From assembly GCF_027579695.1 (NCBI RefSeq), contig NC_083571.1, positions 89,129,888-89,193,887 on the forward strand: 64,000 bases of DNA. Direction: 5' to 3'. The notes under the pieces are model-generated. The model did not search any database. It was given only the letters and a program-made list of their open reading frames with translations, and was not told where the DNA came from. This document shows, one piece after another, positions 33,554 through 45,049 of this stretch. Numbering within the stretch: the stretch's first letter is position 1; each line of letters starts with the position of its first letter. The translations under genes and the position numbers were made by a program. This DNA comes from Neoarius graeffei (lineage: Eukaryota > Chordata > Actinopteri > Siluriformes > Ariidae).

Positions 33554-35651
33554 CTAATCCATTATTAGAAGGCATTTTGTTGTCCTTAAAGCACACAACA
33601 GGTATTCACAATTCTCTGCAGCATACCACTTAAAGTTCATGCCACTTAAAGTGTGTAAAGTAAACTCAAAAACAAAATACAAAAAAAAAAAAAAAGTGGT
33701 CAACAAGGCGGTGACACTAACATCTAGTGAATGCTGCTGAAAGTCAGTTAACTCACAGTCAAAATCATCAAGCTTCCCCTCTGCATTTCTTCCACCTGGA
33801 AAAAACAACTGCACAGCTTTATCAATCAAGTCTGATTTTTTACTTTCCTTCTGAACACTCGTTTTTTGGTTCCACCTCCTTTTTTGGTTCGTACCTGCAC
33901 AAATTCCCCTTTCCTAAAATGCAACCATCCCAATTCAATTTTTCTCTCATTCTTCTGAGCATTTCTTGCTGTGGTTTGACACTCACTCTCAGACACGCGA
34001 TCAGCTTTTTTTCCCTGCAATCTTTGCTTTAAGCCGCTCAAAGACCTTTGACTTGTGACTTCTGAGTTCTTTTTCCTTCCGTCTGCAGTATCCAAAAACA
34101 GCCACAGGGGTTTTTCTAGAAAAAAGTAGTATGAGGGAGCACACATTCGCACGGATGCGAGGGAGCGAAGCAACCGGGGGGAAGGGGGGGGGTCCCCCCC
34201 CTTCCGCAGTGTGAAGCCTTTGAAAATTTGAAGCTTAAATGGGACATTCTGAATATGTTCAATATGTTCAATGCGGGCGTTTTCTGTTGCCTGCGCCGTT
34301 CGATGTTGTTTGGATTTTGCATGCTCCCACGCCTTGTCAACCCGCAAGCTAGTGCAGGGAATCTTGCTCCAGATATATTCCCCATTTTGTTGGCGCTGGT
34401 TGTGCCGCTTACAAATGTGGCACATCATCCCTGTTTTATTGTTGACAGGATAAAGCCAGGGGTATCCCTTCTCCCATGCCTCCTGATATCCAACCAGATG
34501 TCCTGAGTTCTTTTTCTTGGGCCTTCGTTTCATATTGGTAAAAAGAAAAAAAAAAATCAGCTTCATTGTAGACCCCATTATATCGGGTCTTCAGAGTCTC
34601 AGTTTATGTTACTATGTACAAGTTGAAAACAAACCAAAAAAAAAATGGACATAGCTTCACTGTAGACCTGGGGTCTTTGTCTATTTTGTCAACATTGGAA
34701 ATTTAAATAACACTTTGACACAAACTAAAAACAATACTCAATTCAAATTACACACAACTACAACTACTAATTCCTCATTATTCAAATTGTGACTTACTCT
34801 ACTATGATTGAAATTGAAATTTATATTTAGAATTCAAATGCATTCAAGTTGCACAGAAATAAACATTCATTAGAGAAATCTGATGTTTTCTTATACTTAG
34901 AGTTAGTTGTTCATAATGAATGAAAAAAATAATTCCAGAATTATTTTCTCTAAAAGGAAACTGTTATAAATAAAGTATATTTTGTAAAGTTGGAATCTAA
35001 CTCAATTAACAAACTTTTAAAGTTTGAGACCATGCAAAAAAAAAATATTTAAAAAATACATACTTGAACTTTTCCAGGAACTTGGCCCAGTCATCTTCTT
35101 CTGCCCCGGACATTCTTTAGCTTTCTTCCGTTTTGTACCGCGGGATGACATCTTTAAATGCCCAAGCATAAACCAAAACTCGCAATCATAAGCGCCCGTG
35201 CTAGTGGGTGAAAGGTCATTCAATCTCGAGAAATCACGCTCTACAAGTCAGCTGACCTTACATATTACCCATAGACATAAAATCTCGCGAGAACAGAAAA
35301 CATGGCGACTCGGTCGGGGAAACTCCGATTCGGATCGTTTTTGCACCGTTAAACTTTTGGATCGGAATATTTTTGGAGTAATTATAACATTTTTGGGGAA
35401 CAGACACATTGTCAAGTGGTGGTACTGGGATATTTTCACGGAGAAAAGATCGTTTTGAGAAATATTGTATGTTGTACGGCAGCATGTAAGTACACAGCCC
35501 AAGTGTGACTTAGGTTAAATCGGCATTCCGGTAAGAGGGCGCAAGCCGGGAGTATGAGGGCGCAGCGCCCCTGTTCCCTTATTTAGAAAAAACCCTGAGC
35601 CAGTCGGTCACCATAGGAAGGCAGATATTCCCTTAGCTGGTCATCTGTCAT
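33554..35651 (-). pseudogene. element Y gene 1 split by a hAT insertion
   Basis: The ATG at 35651-35649 starts MTDDQLREYLPSYGDRLA. The hAT at 34105-35597 interrupts it inside the LAVFGY codons, and coding resumes with VFGYCRR-like sequence below 34104. Further on NERKIELGWLHF and FVQVRTKKGGGT are intact. A frame change in the lysine-rich part near 33870-33830 precedes IDKAVQLFFPGGRNAEGKLD. Y keeps KLDDFD where X has KLDFD. Confidence 0.7.
34105..35597 (-). mobile_element. hAT with 5-bp target duplication (hAT5-like), 1.49 kb
   Basis: Left end CAGGGGTTTTTCTAGAAA; the right end on the minus strand reads CAGGGTTTTTTCTAAATAAG. Flanked by AGCCA at 34100-34104 and 35598-35602. Element X supplies the empty site (one AGCCA). 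The minus strand has a first exon MSSRGTKRKKAKECPG (ATG near 35150) with DDWAKFLEKFK in a shifted frame. A second exon near 34550-34330 has GYPWLYPVNNKTGMMCHICK and WEHAKSKQHRTAQA, a zinc-finger N-terminus of a hAT transposase. The catalytic region is absent. Confidence 0.85.
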
Positions 35652-35689
35652 TAGGTTTATGATGCTGGAATCAATCTACAATAAATATA

Positions 35690-36849
35690 TGTAAGGGGCA
35701 GCGCCCACTTAAAGACAACTAACCTGAGTTTACTTAGAACTAAATGGGATAGCGGCTGGTATAGGAATAGTAGTTACTTGAGATATGTGCATGTGTGTGT
35801 GTGTATGTATAGCTGTGTGTTATGTCTAATGTTTCCCACCCCACAACTTAGAATAAGAAACCAGTTTGAATAAACCAATTATTTTATTAGAGCTCTAAGC
35901 TCCAAGGCTACTAGCAAATGTTAAATGAAATAATGAGATATCTTTAGAAAAATAATAAAACAAAATAAAAGTAGATAAGTAATCTTCAGTAGTTCACTTA
36001 AATTTCTGTTACAAAGGGGCCTTCAGAGGCAGTTTAACACATTCAGTTTCTTATTAACCCAACACTCTTGTTTTCAATATCAACCTAGGTGTTTCACACA
36101 ACACAATTAACAAACCTATGGGTCCTGGGACTGCACTAATAAATACACTGAATAATAGTATCAAACAGTAAATTTCGTTTGCAAAAAAAAAAATCAAAAT
36201 AAGCCTGATTAGCCCACCTTAATACACTCACTAGGGCAATCAAAAGTAAGGCTACCACCACATAAATGAAAGACCTTCAACGTTACAGTGTACAAATCAA
36301 AATCACCATGCACGAGTAGGAATACAGGCAATAATGTCACGGAGTTCCGAATGTCCATAAACGCAATTGTGAGCACAGTTCCTCAACGTGAAACGACGTT
36401 ACTCAGTTCCATAGCACTTAATCCAGCAGTTGCACAAATGTTTAGTCTTTAAGGAGTTGTAAAGGACTCCTTAAAACAGTGCTGCTTTACGTGAGGTCAG
36501 GTGGCAGGGTATACTCACAAACCCGTGGAAGGAGAGCGAGGGAGAGAATGAAGGAAACTTTCAACCTGTTCGGATTGGAGCAAACCAGTGTTCATGGACC
36601 CCAGCGCCGTCCTCTCGCAGAGACTCGCCAGCTGTCACCACTCACACCGTTCCAACACCCGAACTTTGCAAATGACAAGTTTCCTAGTCAACAGAATAAA
36701 ACTTCACCGCACCAAACTTCTCCGGCTCATGTGCTCGCCGCCATGTTTCGAATTGTCCCTTTGTTCAACTCCGCTCCGCCTCTCCACTCTCCCTCCACAC
36801 CTGACGTGCCCTCTCATTGGCTAAGGAGCCACTCATGCTCTCTCCCACA
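35690..36849 (-). repeat. gypsy 3' LTR
   Basis: 1160 bp, plus-strand ends TGTAAGGGGC...CTCTCCCACA. It differs from the 5' LTR by a few substitutions and small indels, e.g. in the GT repeat near 35795 and an AAAATAA block near 35960. Confidence 0.93.
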
Positions 36850-37091
36850 TTCCCCCTTCCAAACCCTGCCACCACCAAGACTTCATGACAGCACTGGACC
36901 ACGTTGAGCAATGTCCATTAGCACGCCATAGTCCAGACGTGCCACAGGGACCACAAAAAAAGCCCCTCTCTTCTTCTTTTTTTTTTTTCTTTTACATCAA
37001 ACATAAACAGAGGTAGCACACAAGGTAAGAACACGATACATGTTAAAATCAAATGCAATAACATATTACAGCAAATCAAAACATGTTTAAA

Positions 37092-38936
37092 CTATTTCAA
37101 GACATAATCCTGAAACCTAATAGGGAGTTGACCCCTTGAACTTCTCTGAGGCCTAGGAGGCAGAGGCTGATCCTCACTATCTGTACTGGACCCATCTACA
37201 TCAGCAAATGATGCACTTCCCTCTGACTCCACCCCTGTACCCTGGCCTTCATCTAAAACTGAATGCTCACTATGTTCATCCCCACTACCAGTGTCAGAGT
37301 TACTGTGTTGTGGACCGTGGGTGTGCATGTTGTGAGTGTGTTGTGTATGGTGCATGTGAGGTTCATGGGGGGGACTATATGGCACATAAATCATATCGCC
37401 TTCGTCAGACATAGTCTGATCTAAAGCCCTATGTGAACAATGGGATTTGGGACTTCTTTGAAACCTGGGGACTTCGAAAGTGCAGGGTTTCAACTGGTCT
37501 CTGTGTACAACTCGAGTAGGGCCACCAGCCTCTGGCTTAATGGTGAAGACTGGCATATCAGGGTGGTTCTGGGCCACCACCAGGTAGGGATCTGACTCCC
37601 AGCGATCCTGAATCTTATTTCTTCCCCGTCGTCGGTGATTCTGCAAAAGAACTCTGTCTCCCGGTCTAAGAAGCGCTCCGCGGGCTTTGCGATCATAAAT
37701 CCTCTTCCGTCTCCGAGAGGCGTCCTGTCCAGCTTGGCGTGCTGCATCTACTGCGGTCCGTAACCGCTGATGATGGCTGAGGACCCACTCATCAAGGTTT
37801 TCAACATCACTAACTTGCAGGTCCTTGCCTCCTAGTATGTCTCTAGGTAGTCGTGCATCCCTCCCAAAGAGCAGATAAAAGGGTGAGTACCCAGTCGAGC
37901 TGTGTATGTGACTGTTATAGGCCATGGTTAACTCTGGAAGATATTCTCTCCAGTTTCTTTTCTTTTCTGCAGGGAGCGACCTGAGCATGTCGTGCATCGT
38001 CCTGTTAAAACGTTCACACTGGGCATTTCCCTGCGGGTGATAGGGACTCGTCCTGCTCTTGCCAATCCCGTACACACGACAGAGCTCTTTAATGACACTG
38101 GCCTCAAAGTTCCGACCTTGGTCAGAATGTAACCTAGCAGGACAGCCATAATAGACAAACCAGTTCTTAATGATTGCATTGGCTGTCGTTCTAGCTGTCT
38201 GGTCTTTGGTTGGAACTGCTATCGTGAACCTTGTAAACATATCAGTAAGCACAAGGACATTTTCATACCCCCCAACAGATGGTTCTAAGAGGGTATAGTC
38301 CATTGCTAGCACTTCTAAAGGGGCTACAACGTTTGTGCAAGTCATTGGGGCTTGAGCCTTGGGGAAAACGTCTCTTGTGAGGGCACAGCGCTTGCATTGC
38401 TGTACCCAGCACTTGACATCTCTAGCCATAGCAGGCCAATAATAGCCCCGCCTCAGGGCCTCTATCGTGCCCTTTTCGCTGAAGTGCCCACCATGGTCAT
38501 GTTGCCTCTCAAACACCGTTCTCTGTAGGGGCCTGGGAACAACCAGCTGACGCACATCTTCACCATCTCTGGGGTCTCGCAGGCACCGGAATAGGACGCC
38601 ATGCTGGATCTTCAGTCGCCCCCACTGTCCTAGGAGCCGCCGCTGTGGCCAGTTCATCGTCTGCAGAACCTTATTCAGGGGCTTTCGGCAGGCTTTCAGC
38701 GCAACCAGGACAGGGCTAATGTCAGGGTCCTGCATCTGTAGTTCCTGCATCTCATCCCAGCTACATCCGCCGATCTGGCCTCTCACCTTAGACTGACCTG
38801 CTGAATGAACTGGTGCCTCCTTCGCATCCACACCATTTGTTGGCCACAGACAGGCACGCACCTCATCTTCTCTTATGACAAGGAAATCTTTCTCTCTGTC
38901 CTCCACTTCGGGCTCCCCGGGACAGCACGTCAGCAT
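37092..38936 (-). pseudogene. gypsy integrase with chromodomain-free GPY/F-type C-terminus
   Basis: HHCC zinc-binding region: H and H in [13 protein letters not shown], Cys pair in [11 protein letters not shown]. The catalytic core has Asp in [10 protein letters not shown], Asp in [12 protein letters not shown] and Glu in [11 protein letters not shown]. The C-terminal DNA-binding region reads [20 protein letters not shown] with WESDPYLVV, and an acidic His-rich tail follows. The frame differs by one from the upstream RT-RNase H frame, switching around 38930-38900 (VLSR then [12 protein letters not shown]). Called pseudogene because it is cut off from the upstream frame. Confidence 0.9.
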
Positions 38937-39882
38937 TTTGGTTCATCCTGCCTGGTTTATAGTGAACTTCGAAGTTAAATTCGGCTAACTGAGCCACCCA
39001 CCTTTGCTCAACTGCGCTGAGGTTGGCAGTCTCTAAGTACCTTAGCGGGTTGTGGTCTGTAATGACTGTAAATTTAGAGAAGAGCAGTAAGTCACGAAAC
39101 TTTTCAGTGATTGCCCACTTGAGGGCAAGTAGCTCTAGCTTAAAAGCACTATAGTTTCGATCATTTCTCTCTGAGCCCCGCAGACCCCGACTAGCAAAGG
39201 CTATGACCCGCTCGATGCCCTCCTGTTTTTGGCTCAAGACTGCTCCCAGGCCTAGGCAACTTCCATCTGTGGTCACTATGAACGGGAGACCAAGATCAGG
39301 ATATGCAAGTATGGGTGGGGCCATGAGGCACCTTCTGAGGCTATCGAATGATGCCTGACACTCCTCATCCCACTCAAATGGTTGTGACATAGCATTCATT
39401 ACACCTCTTTTCTGTTTGCCCATCAGAGCATGTAAAGGCCTTGCTAGTTGAGCGAAGCAGGGAACGAACCGCCTGTAGTATGACATGAAGCCTACTACTT
39501 GTCGAACCTCTTTAACACAGCGTGGGACAGGCCAGTCTTCCAACACCTTCACCTTTTCCATGTCTACTTGAACTCCTTCGGCCGAGACTACATGCCCAAG
39601 GAATTTGACTTCTTTCTTGAGCAAGAAGCACTTCTTGGGTTTGAGCTTGAGGCCATGTTTGTGTAGACGACTCAACACAAGATCTAAGCGCTGCAGGTGA
39701 CTGTCAAAGTCCCTCGAAAATATGAGGACATCGTCCAAATAAATTAACAACATTTCAAAAGCCAGATCTCCCAGTACCACCTCCATTAGTCGCTGAAACG
39801 TTGCGGGGGCATTGAAGAGCCCAAATGGCATGCGGGTCCATTGATACAAGCCGAATGGTGTCGTTACAGCAGTTTTCTCCTA
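38863..39882 (-). pseudogene. gypsy RT (distal part) and RNase H
   Basis: Continues the same frame as gag-PR-RT after a TAG at 39880-39882. RT motifs: LYQWTRMPFGLFNAPATFQR, LLIYLDDVLIFSRD (YLDD). RNase H follows: PFIVTTDGSCLGLGAVLSQK, FKLELLALKWAITEKF, VITDHNPLRYL and a terminal ADVLSRG. The frame then leaves the integrase frame. Confidence 0.9.
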
Positions 39883-41784
39883 GTCTTGTGGGGCTACAGC
39901 TACTTGGAAATACCCGGCAGTGAGGTCCAAAGAAGAAAATAGCTGTGCCTGGCCCAGGGCGTCCAACGACTCTTCCACCCTCGGAAGAGGGTAAGCATCT
40001 CTGTGCGTTACGCTATTAAGCTTCCTGTAATCACAACAGAACCGCACTGATCCATCTCTCTTCATGACCACGACTGCCGGGGACGCCCATGGACTGCAGC
40101 TCTCTTTAAGTACCCCCTGTGCCACTAGATCCTGCACATGCTGCTTAACTTCTTGGAAAACATGGGGTGGTACTCTGCGATGTCTTTGTTTAATGGGGTG
40201 TGCACTGCTGGTGGGGATACAATGTGTAACGGTAGTGGTGTAGCCATAATCCCTATCATCTCGTGAAAACACAGCATGATGCTTCTCCAACAGGTGGTCG
40301 AGCTGGTGCACTTGGTCTGGGGTGAGGCCTTGAAGATCTGCTTGTACAGGAACGGCCAATGGCCCTGGTTCTTCCCGCTTAGGCTGCACCTCGCTTGCAA
40401 TGGCTTTGACTCGGAGCTCACCTACTGCCTCTTCAAAAGCCACTACCTCTTTAGGCAGCACTTTGTGTGGCTTACATAGTTCAGCCACTCTTGCTCTTGG
40501 AGGCAAAACAATGGGTTTGTGGCTTGGGTTCATTAGCCGGACTGGGACCTTCCCACCCACTGAGTTTGCTAGAACATTGGCTATCAACAGCCCTGAAGGC
40601 GTGTTCACAGTAGATGAAGCCTCCACCAAGACCTGGTATTTTATTTTAGGGGGCACCCGACAACGACCTTGAATGACTGTCTCACTGCAGGGGGGAATAA
40701 CAACAGCCCGCCTACCGCCCACTTTGACGAAGCCAATTCTCCCATTACGGTCCACCATTTGCTCTTCCTTGCCCATTTCCACGAAGACACGATGAAGGCT
40801 CGCACCCCCACCCTGCTGCCCATGCCTGTCCATCTTCTGAACACCCTCTAGGCCAAGGAAGAGGCTGCGAAGCTCGCCAAGCACATTCATGCCTAGTATG
40901 CCTGAGGCTCCACCGGCACCATCAGTCTTATCTCGAAGCACGAACACACACTTTCCTGGGAGCCTCTTTCCCAAGCACTCAATGTCAGCATACAGGCACC
41001 CAATTATGGGGATGTCCAACCCATTTGCAGCGGTTAATTTTACCCAATTGGCAGGTGACAAAGTTTTTCCTCCAAACTGTCTTTTAAAGTGCGTCTCCGA
41101 AATAGTGGTGACTTCAGAGCCGGTATCTAACAGGCAGCAGGTTCTCACTCCATCGATAAGCACATCTACTGTAAAACAGTTGCCAAAGGCACTTTCAGCA
41201 CCCTCAACCTGCCTAGGCCAGTCAAAAGCCAATGTGTTAGGTTTTACTGCTGCTGTGCTGATTTTTGCCGCCTTCTGTTCAGTTTGCTCTGGCTCGGTCA
41301 CTGCAGCATTAGCTTGGAACGTTACCTCTTTTCTTTGTTGGCAGTTTCGACTTGTATGCCCGGGTTGCCCACATGTATAACAGATGAGTCTGCCCTCTTG
41401 GTCTCGAAGAGGTGGCTTTTTAACTGCCGCCTGTGGGCTATTGCGCAGCTCAGATCTTTGCAATGCTGTGAAAAGCTCATCCTGTCTTGCTGCAAGTTTT
41501 TGTATAGATTCCTGCAGTGACTGCAGCGACAGCACAGAAGGGCTGTTTTCAGCAGACGTGGCGCTTACTGTGCCTCGGTTGGGGTTCTTGACCGGCGTAG
41601 CTGACAGAACCTCTTCCTCTTCTGACCAGTCGATCGCAGCCTGCATAAGTGCGCTGAAGGTTTGAGATGGCTCTGTCTTGGTCTGCCGCTTCATCTCTCT
41701 GTGTAAGGAGTTATCATTCAAGCCCAACACAAACTGCTCTTTAAGCACAACATCCGGGTCTGGAAAACGCTTTCCATCACGCTA
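39880..41784 (-). pseudogene. gypsy gag C-terminus, protease and RT start
   Basis: Follows a TAG at 41782-41784 in the same frame as gag. The zinc knuckle is CYTCGQPGHTSRNC and the protease active site is CLLDTGSEVTTI. The RT opens with CDYRKLNSVTHRDAYPLPRV and SSLDLTAGYFQVAV (motif A Asp), ending at the TAG 39880-39882. Both TAGs are in-frame substitutions, not frameshifts. Confidence 0.9.
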
Positions 41785-42315
41785 CATTAACCTATGAAGC
41801 TTTTCCTGAAGATCATAAGCAAACGCCCTAATTTTTTCACCAGCTACTTGTTTGCGATCATAGAACTCTCTTAATCGTGTGCCTACAGGGACCTTATCAC
41901 CATACACCTCCTCTAGGACTTTGAAAACAGACTCAGCATCTGTAGTGCTACTCTCCAATCTAACGGTGAGTTTGGCTTCCCCCTTCAGATGTTGCTTTAT
42001 GAGTTCTACTTTATCCTCTTCAGGAATTTTACAAACTTTAAAGTATGACTTCATTGAAGCTATCCACTCTTCTATACTCTGTTCATCACTTCTTTTACTG
42101 CCTGTGAAATCTGTGCACTTTCTATCTCTCTGTATGAAGACAGTGGGTTGGTTTTTCTGCTCTAATACAGCTTTTGCCATAGCCAGAGCTTCTCTTTGGT
42201 CAGACCTCGCCTGTTCAAGGAGCGCTGTTTGTTCCTTCATTTGAGAAGACTGTTCGGCAAACTTTGCTTGAAGCTCTTCAAACTGCTCACGCAGCTGATT
42301 CATTTCTTCTGACAT
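41782..42315 (-). pseudogene. gypsy gag N-terminal part
   Basis: 177 codons from MSEEMNQLREQFEELQAK, a coiled-coil-like start, through a capsid-like segment with SIEEWIASMKSYFKVC and VFKVLEEVYGDKV, stopped by TAG at 41782-41784. Downstream sequence keeps the frame (RDGKRFPDPDVMLKEQF...). The start codon lies 85 bp inside the 5' LTR boundary. Confidence 0.88.
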
Positions 42316-42399
42316 TGTTAACTAAGCTAATGTAAAGCCAAGGAATGAATATAAAAGAGGTATGCAGCACAAATGTTCGTCCTGTTCGTATACGCCAAA

Positions 42400-43548
42400 T
42401 GTAAGGGGCAGCGCCCACTTAAAGACAACTAACCTGAGTTTACTTAGAACTAAATGGGATAGCGGCTGGTATAGGAATAGTAGTTACTTGAGATATGTGC
42501 ATGTGTGTGTATGTATAGCTGTGTGTTATGTCTATGTTTCCCACCCCACAACTTAGAATAAGAAACCAGTTTGAATAAACCAATTATTTTATTAGAGCTC
42601 TAAGCTCCAAGGCTACTAGCAAATGTTAAATGAAATAATGAGATATCTTTAGAAAAATAATAAAACAAAAGTAGATAAGTAATCTTCAGTAGTTCACTTA
42701 AATTTCTGTTACAAAGGGGCCTTCAGAGGCAGTTTAACACATTCAGTTTCTTATTAACCCAACATTCTTGTTTTCAATATCAACCTAGGTGTTTCACAAA
42801 ACACAATTAACAAACCTATGGGTCCCGGGACTGCACTAATAGATACACTGAATAATAGTATCAAACAGTAAATTTCGTTTGCAAAAAAAAAATCAAAATA
42901 AGCCTGATTAGCCCACCTTAATACACTCATTAGGGCAATCAAAAGTAAGGCTACCACCACATAAATGAAAGACCTTCAACGTTACAGTGTACAAATCAAA
43001 ATCACCATGCACGAGTAGGAATACAGGCAATAATGTCACGGAGTTCCGAATGTCCATAAACGCAATTGTGAGCACAGTTCCTCAACGTGAAACGACGTTA
43101 CTCAGTTCCATAGCACTTAATCCGGCAGTTGCACAAATGTTTAGTCTTTAAGGAGTTGTAAAGGACTCCTTAAAACAGTGCTGCTTTACGTGAGGTCAGG
43201 TGGCAGGGTATACTCACAAACCCGTGGAAGGAGAGCGAGGGAGAGAATGAAGGAAACTTTCAACCTGTTCGGATTGGAGCAAACCAGTGTTCATGGACCC
43301 CAGCGCCGTCCTCTCGCAGAGACTCGCCAGCTGTCACCACTCACACCGTTCCAACACCCGAACTTTGCAAATGACAAGTTTCCTAGTCAACAGAATAAAA
43401 CTTCACCGCACCAAACTTCTCCGGCTCATGTGCTCGCCGCCATGTTTCGAATTGTCCCTTTGTTCAACCCCGCTCCGCCTCTCCACTCTCCCTCCACACC
43501 TGACGTGCCCTCTCATTGGCTGAGGAGCCACTCATGCTCTCTCCCACA
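42400..43548 (-). repeat. gypsy 5' LTR
   Basis: 1149 bp, at the 5' end of the minus-strand coding sequence. Same TG...CA ends as the 3' LTR and very similar throughout, which implies a recent insertion. Confidence 0.93.
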
Positions 43549-43561
43549 TATATACATTATT

Positions 43562-44725
43562 AATTCTCAGATCAAGTGCATTAAATTATAACACTGAAGA
43601 ATTTGAGTAGCACCAGATAATATTTGCAAAGTGCTTCTGACATCATGTATTTAATTTTCATGTGTGATAACACTACTTCATACAGGAAAATATGAAAATC
43701 AGTGCGTTAAACTGAGAAAAGTCATAACAGAACGTTCACATATGATACTTTCTGTAGAAATCACAATATTTTACTATCACATTGTATGGACAGATATGCC
43801 TGTTCCATCTTATCCCCACAGGCTTCCCTGATAACATCAAAAGTCATCCCATGCTGAGCCCAAATTTAGGCTAACGTTATCTTCCTTGATTAAACTACTT
43901 TCATAGCCAATTAATCCAAAACGAAAACAATTCAGTGGGCTAATATCACCAGAAAACGTTTAATAGGAATTTAACTCCTGGACTCATGACACTTCAGGTA
44001 GGTACAAGTGGAATTATTCATCTAGCCTGCCGAGGCAAATTATATGTTTGATGTCTCTAGATTGAAATATTAGAGGTGACTTGGAAACCCTTCTGCTCTA
44101 CAGACGAGGCTCAGGCCTACTGTAGTGGCGTTAGCATAATATTAGCAATACTAGCTAGATTAAACGGGTTTCTGCAGTCATTATACGGACACCAAGTGTG
44201 TCGTTTCACTGCACGCACAAACGTTTAGCACTCGGACATGATCGGCTACTAAGGGTAGTGTCATGTCCAGGTTTCTAAACTAGCAGTACGCCTTGTGGTT
44301 GTAGCATGCAGCCTGCATGGTAGTAAGTGTCACTTCTGATCCTAATTGATATTACGTACCCTTAACCATATCCGCAATGTAACATCAAACAGAACAGAAT
44401 GATAATCTTACCTTTCAACTGCATCCCTTGTGTCTTGCATTCAGAGTCAACGTCGCTAAGTTCACATGTTCAGGGCCAGGCCGGTTGGCAGCCACTTTCC
44501 ACGACTTCTCTTTCCGGTGGCCATTCGTTGCCATGGCAGCAGTTAGAGCATGCGTTCTTTGTATGTCATAATTTCGACTTTTTTTCTCGAAAATTTCGAC
44601 TTTTAATCTCGAAGATTTCGACTTTTAATCTCGAAGATTTCGACTTTTTTTCTCGAAGATTTCGACTTTTAATCTCGGAATTTAGAAAAAAATATTTTCT
44701 CCAAGTGGCCCTAATACGCTTCCGT
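43562..44725 (-). repeat. element Y right terminal inverted repeat
   Basis: Copy of the long inverted repeat in minus orientation, with the leader frame near 44534 and fewer AT-rich units. It is cut off from Y's gene 1 by the gypsy provirus. Its outer end is about 100 bp from the signal-peptide exon of desmoglein B. Confidence 0.85.
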
Positions 44726-44829
44726 ATTTAACACACGGCAATTCTGGAAACTTTTCTGGACGTGGCTAAGATACATATATACAGAGTACATTATTAAATA
44801 ACTAAAATGAATATAGAGTATAAACTTAC

Positions 44830-44886
44830 CCATATAACGAAACAAAACAGGCAGAGAAGTGGCACTGAACGCCATGACCTGGCCAT
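44830..44886 (-). CDS. desmoglein B exon 1: signal peptide
   Basis: ATG at 44886-44884 in CGGAAATGGCC. 19 codons MARSWRSVPLLCLFCFVIW end in a perfect donor GTAAGT. A short basic start and a leucine/phenylalanine-rich core form a signal peptide. Human DSG2 starts MARS... with a similar core, so first-exon identity is likely. The strand, the position upstream of the EC exons and the phase-0 end fit. No cDNA evidence is available, and the following small exon was not found. Confidence 0.65.
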
Positions 44887-45049
44887 TTCCGGAGCGCAAA
44901 CTCGGTATAAAAAACCTTGTTGTTTGTATCTGGATAGTTGAACGTCTCCACCATAGGTACCTGCGCGATTATAGGAGCTGGAAGGAAATCAGCACTTTAA
45001 AACCACCACACACCCTCACCTTTAGAGGAGTTAAGAGGAGGGTCTAAAC
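44887..45049 (-). promoter_or_regulatory. putative proximal promoter/5' leader of desmoglein B
   Basis: 163 bp between the start codon and a hAT insertion. On the minus strand it has a CACCC-type GGTGTGTGGTGG block, then GGTTTTAAAGTGC (TATA-like) and CTCCTATAATCGCG. Any more distal promoter sequence has been pushed 1.7 kb away by the hAT. Confidence 0.35.

Larger units (their letters stand above)
35690..43548 (-). mobile_element. Ty3/gypsy LTR retrotransposon, full-length provirus
   Basis: 7.86 kb, flanked by TATA (35686-35689 and 43549-43552); element X shows the empty site. LTRs start TG and end CA. Gag, protease, RT, RNase H and integrase follow on the minus strand; there is no envelope gene. 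After the 5' LTR the minus strand reads TTTGGCGTATACG, a likely primer-binding site (TGGCG...). A purine tract GGAAGGGGGAATG precedes the 3' LTR. LTRs are nearly identical, yet the coding frame has two TAGs and a frameshift. Confidence 0.93.
31084..44725 (-). mobile_element. element Y: inverted second copy of X, carrying two insertions
   Basis: Left repeat 31084-32282, right repeat 43562-44725. The gene order is the mirror image of X: gene 2 on plus (32547-32879) and gene 1 on minus (35651 to 33554). Without the gypsy provirus (35690-43548 plus 4-bp duplication) and the hAT (34105-35597 plus 5-bp duplication) its length is about 4.28 kb, close to X. X and Y thus form an almost complete palindrome of about 8.7 kb. 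The first two bases after the leading A at the X/Y junction are missing compared with the other ends. Confidence 0.82.

Noticed and set aside
36479-36907. A 142-codon plus-strand protein in the gypsy LTR
   Set aside because: It lies within the LTR, is repeated in the other LTR (43178-43591) and is antisense to the element. It has no motif.
39880-41784. Programmed read-through of the TAG codons in the gypsy element
   Set aside because: The stops lie inside the gag coding region and inside RT motif sequence, not at the gag/pol border where read-through is used.
26701-44725. X and Y as one element with a single pair of ends
   Set aside because: Four copies of the long inverted repeat are present and each internal gene occurs twice in mirror order, so there are two elements.
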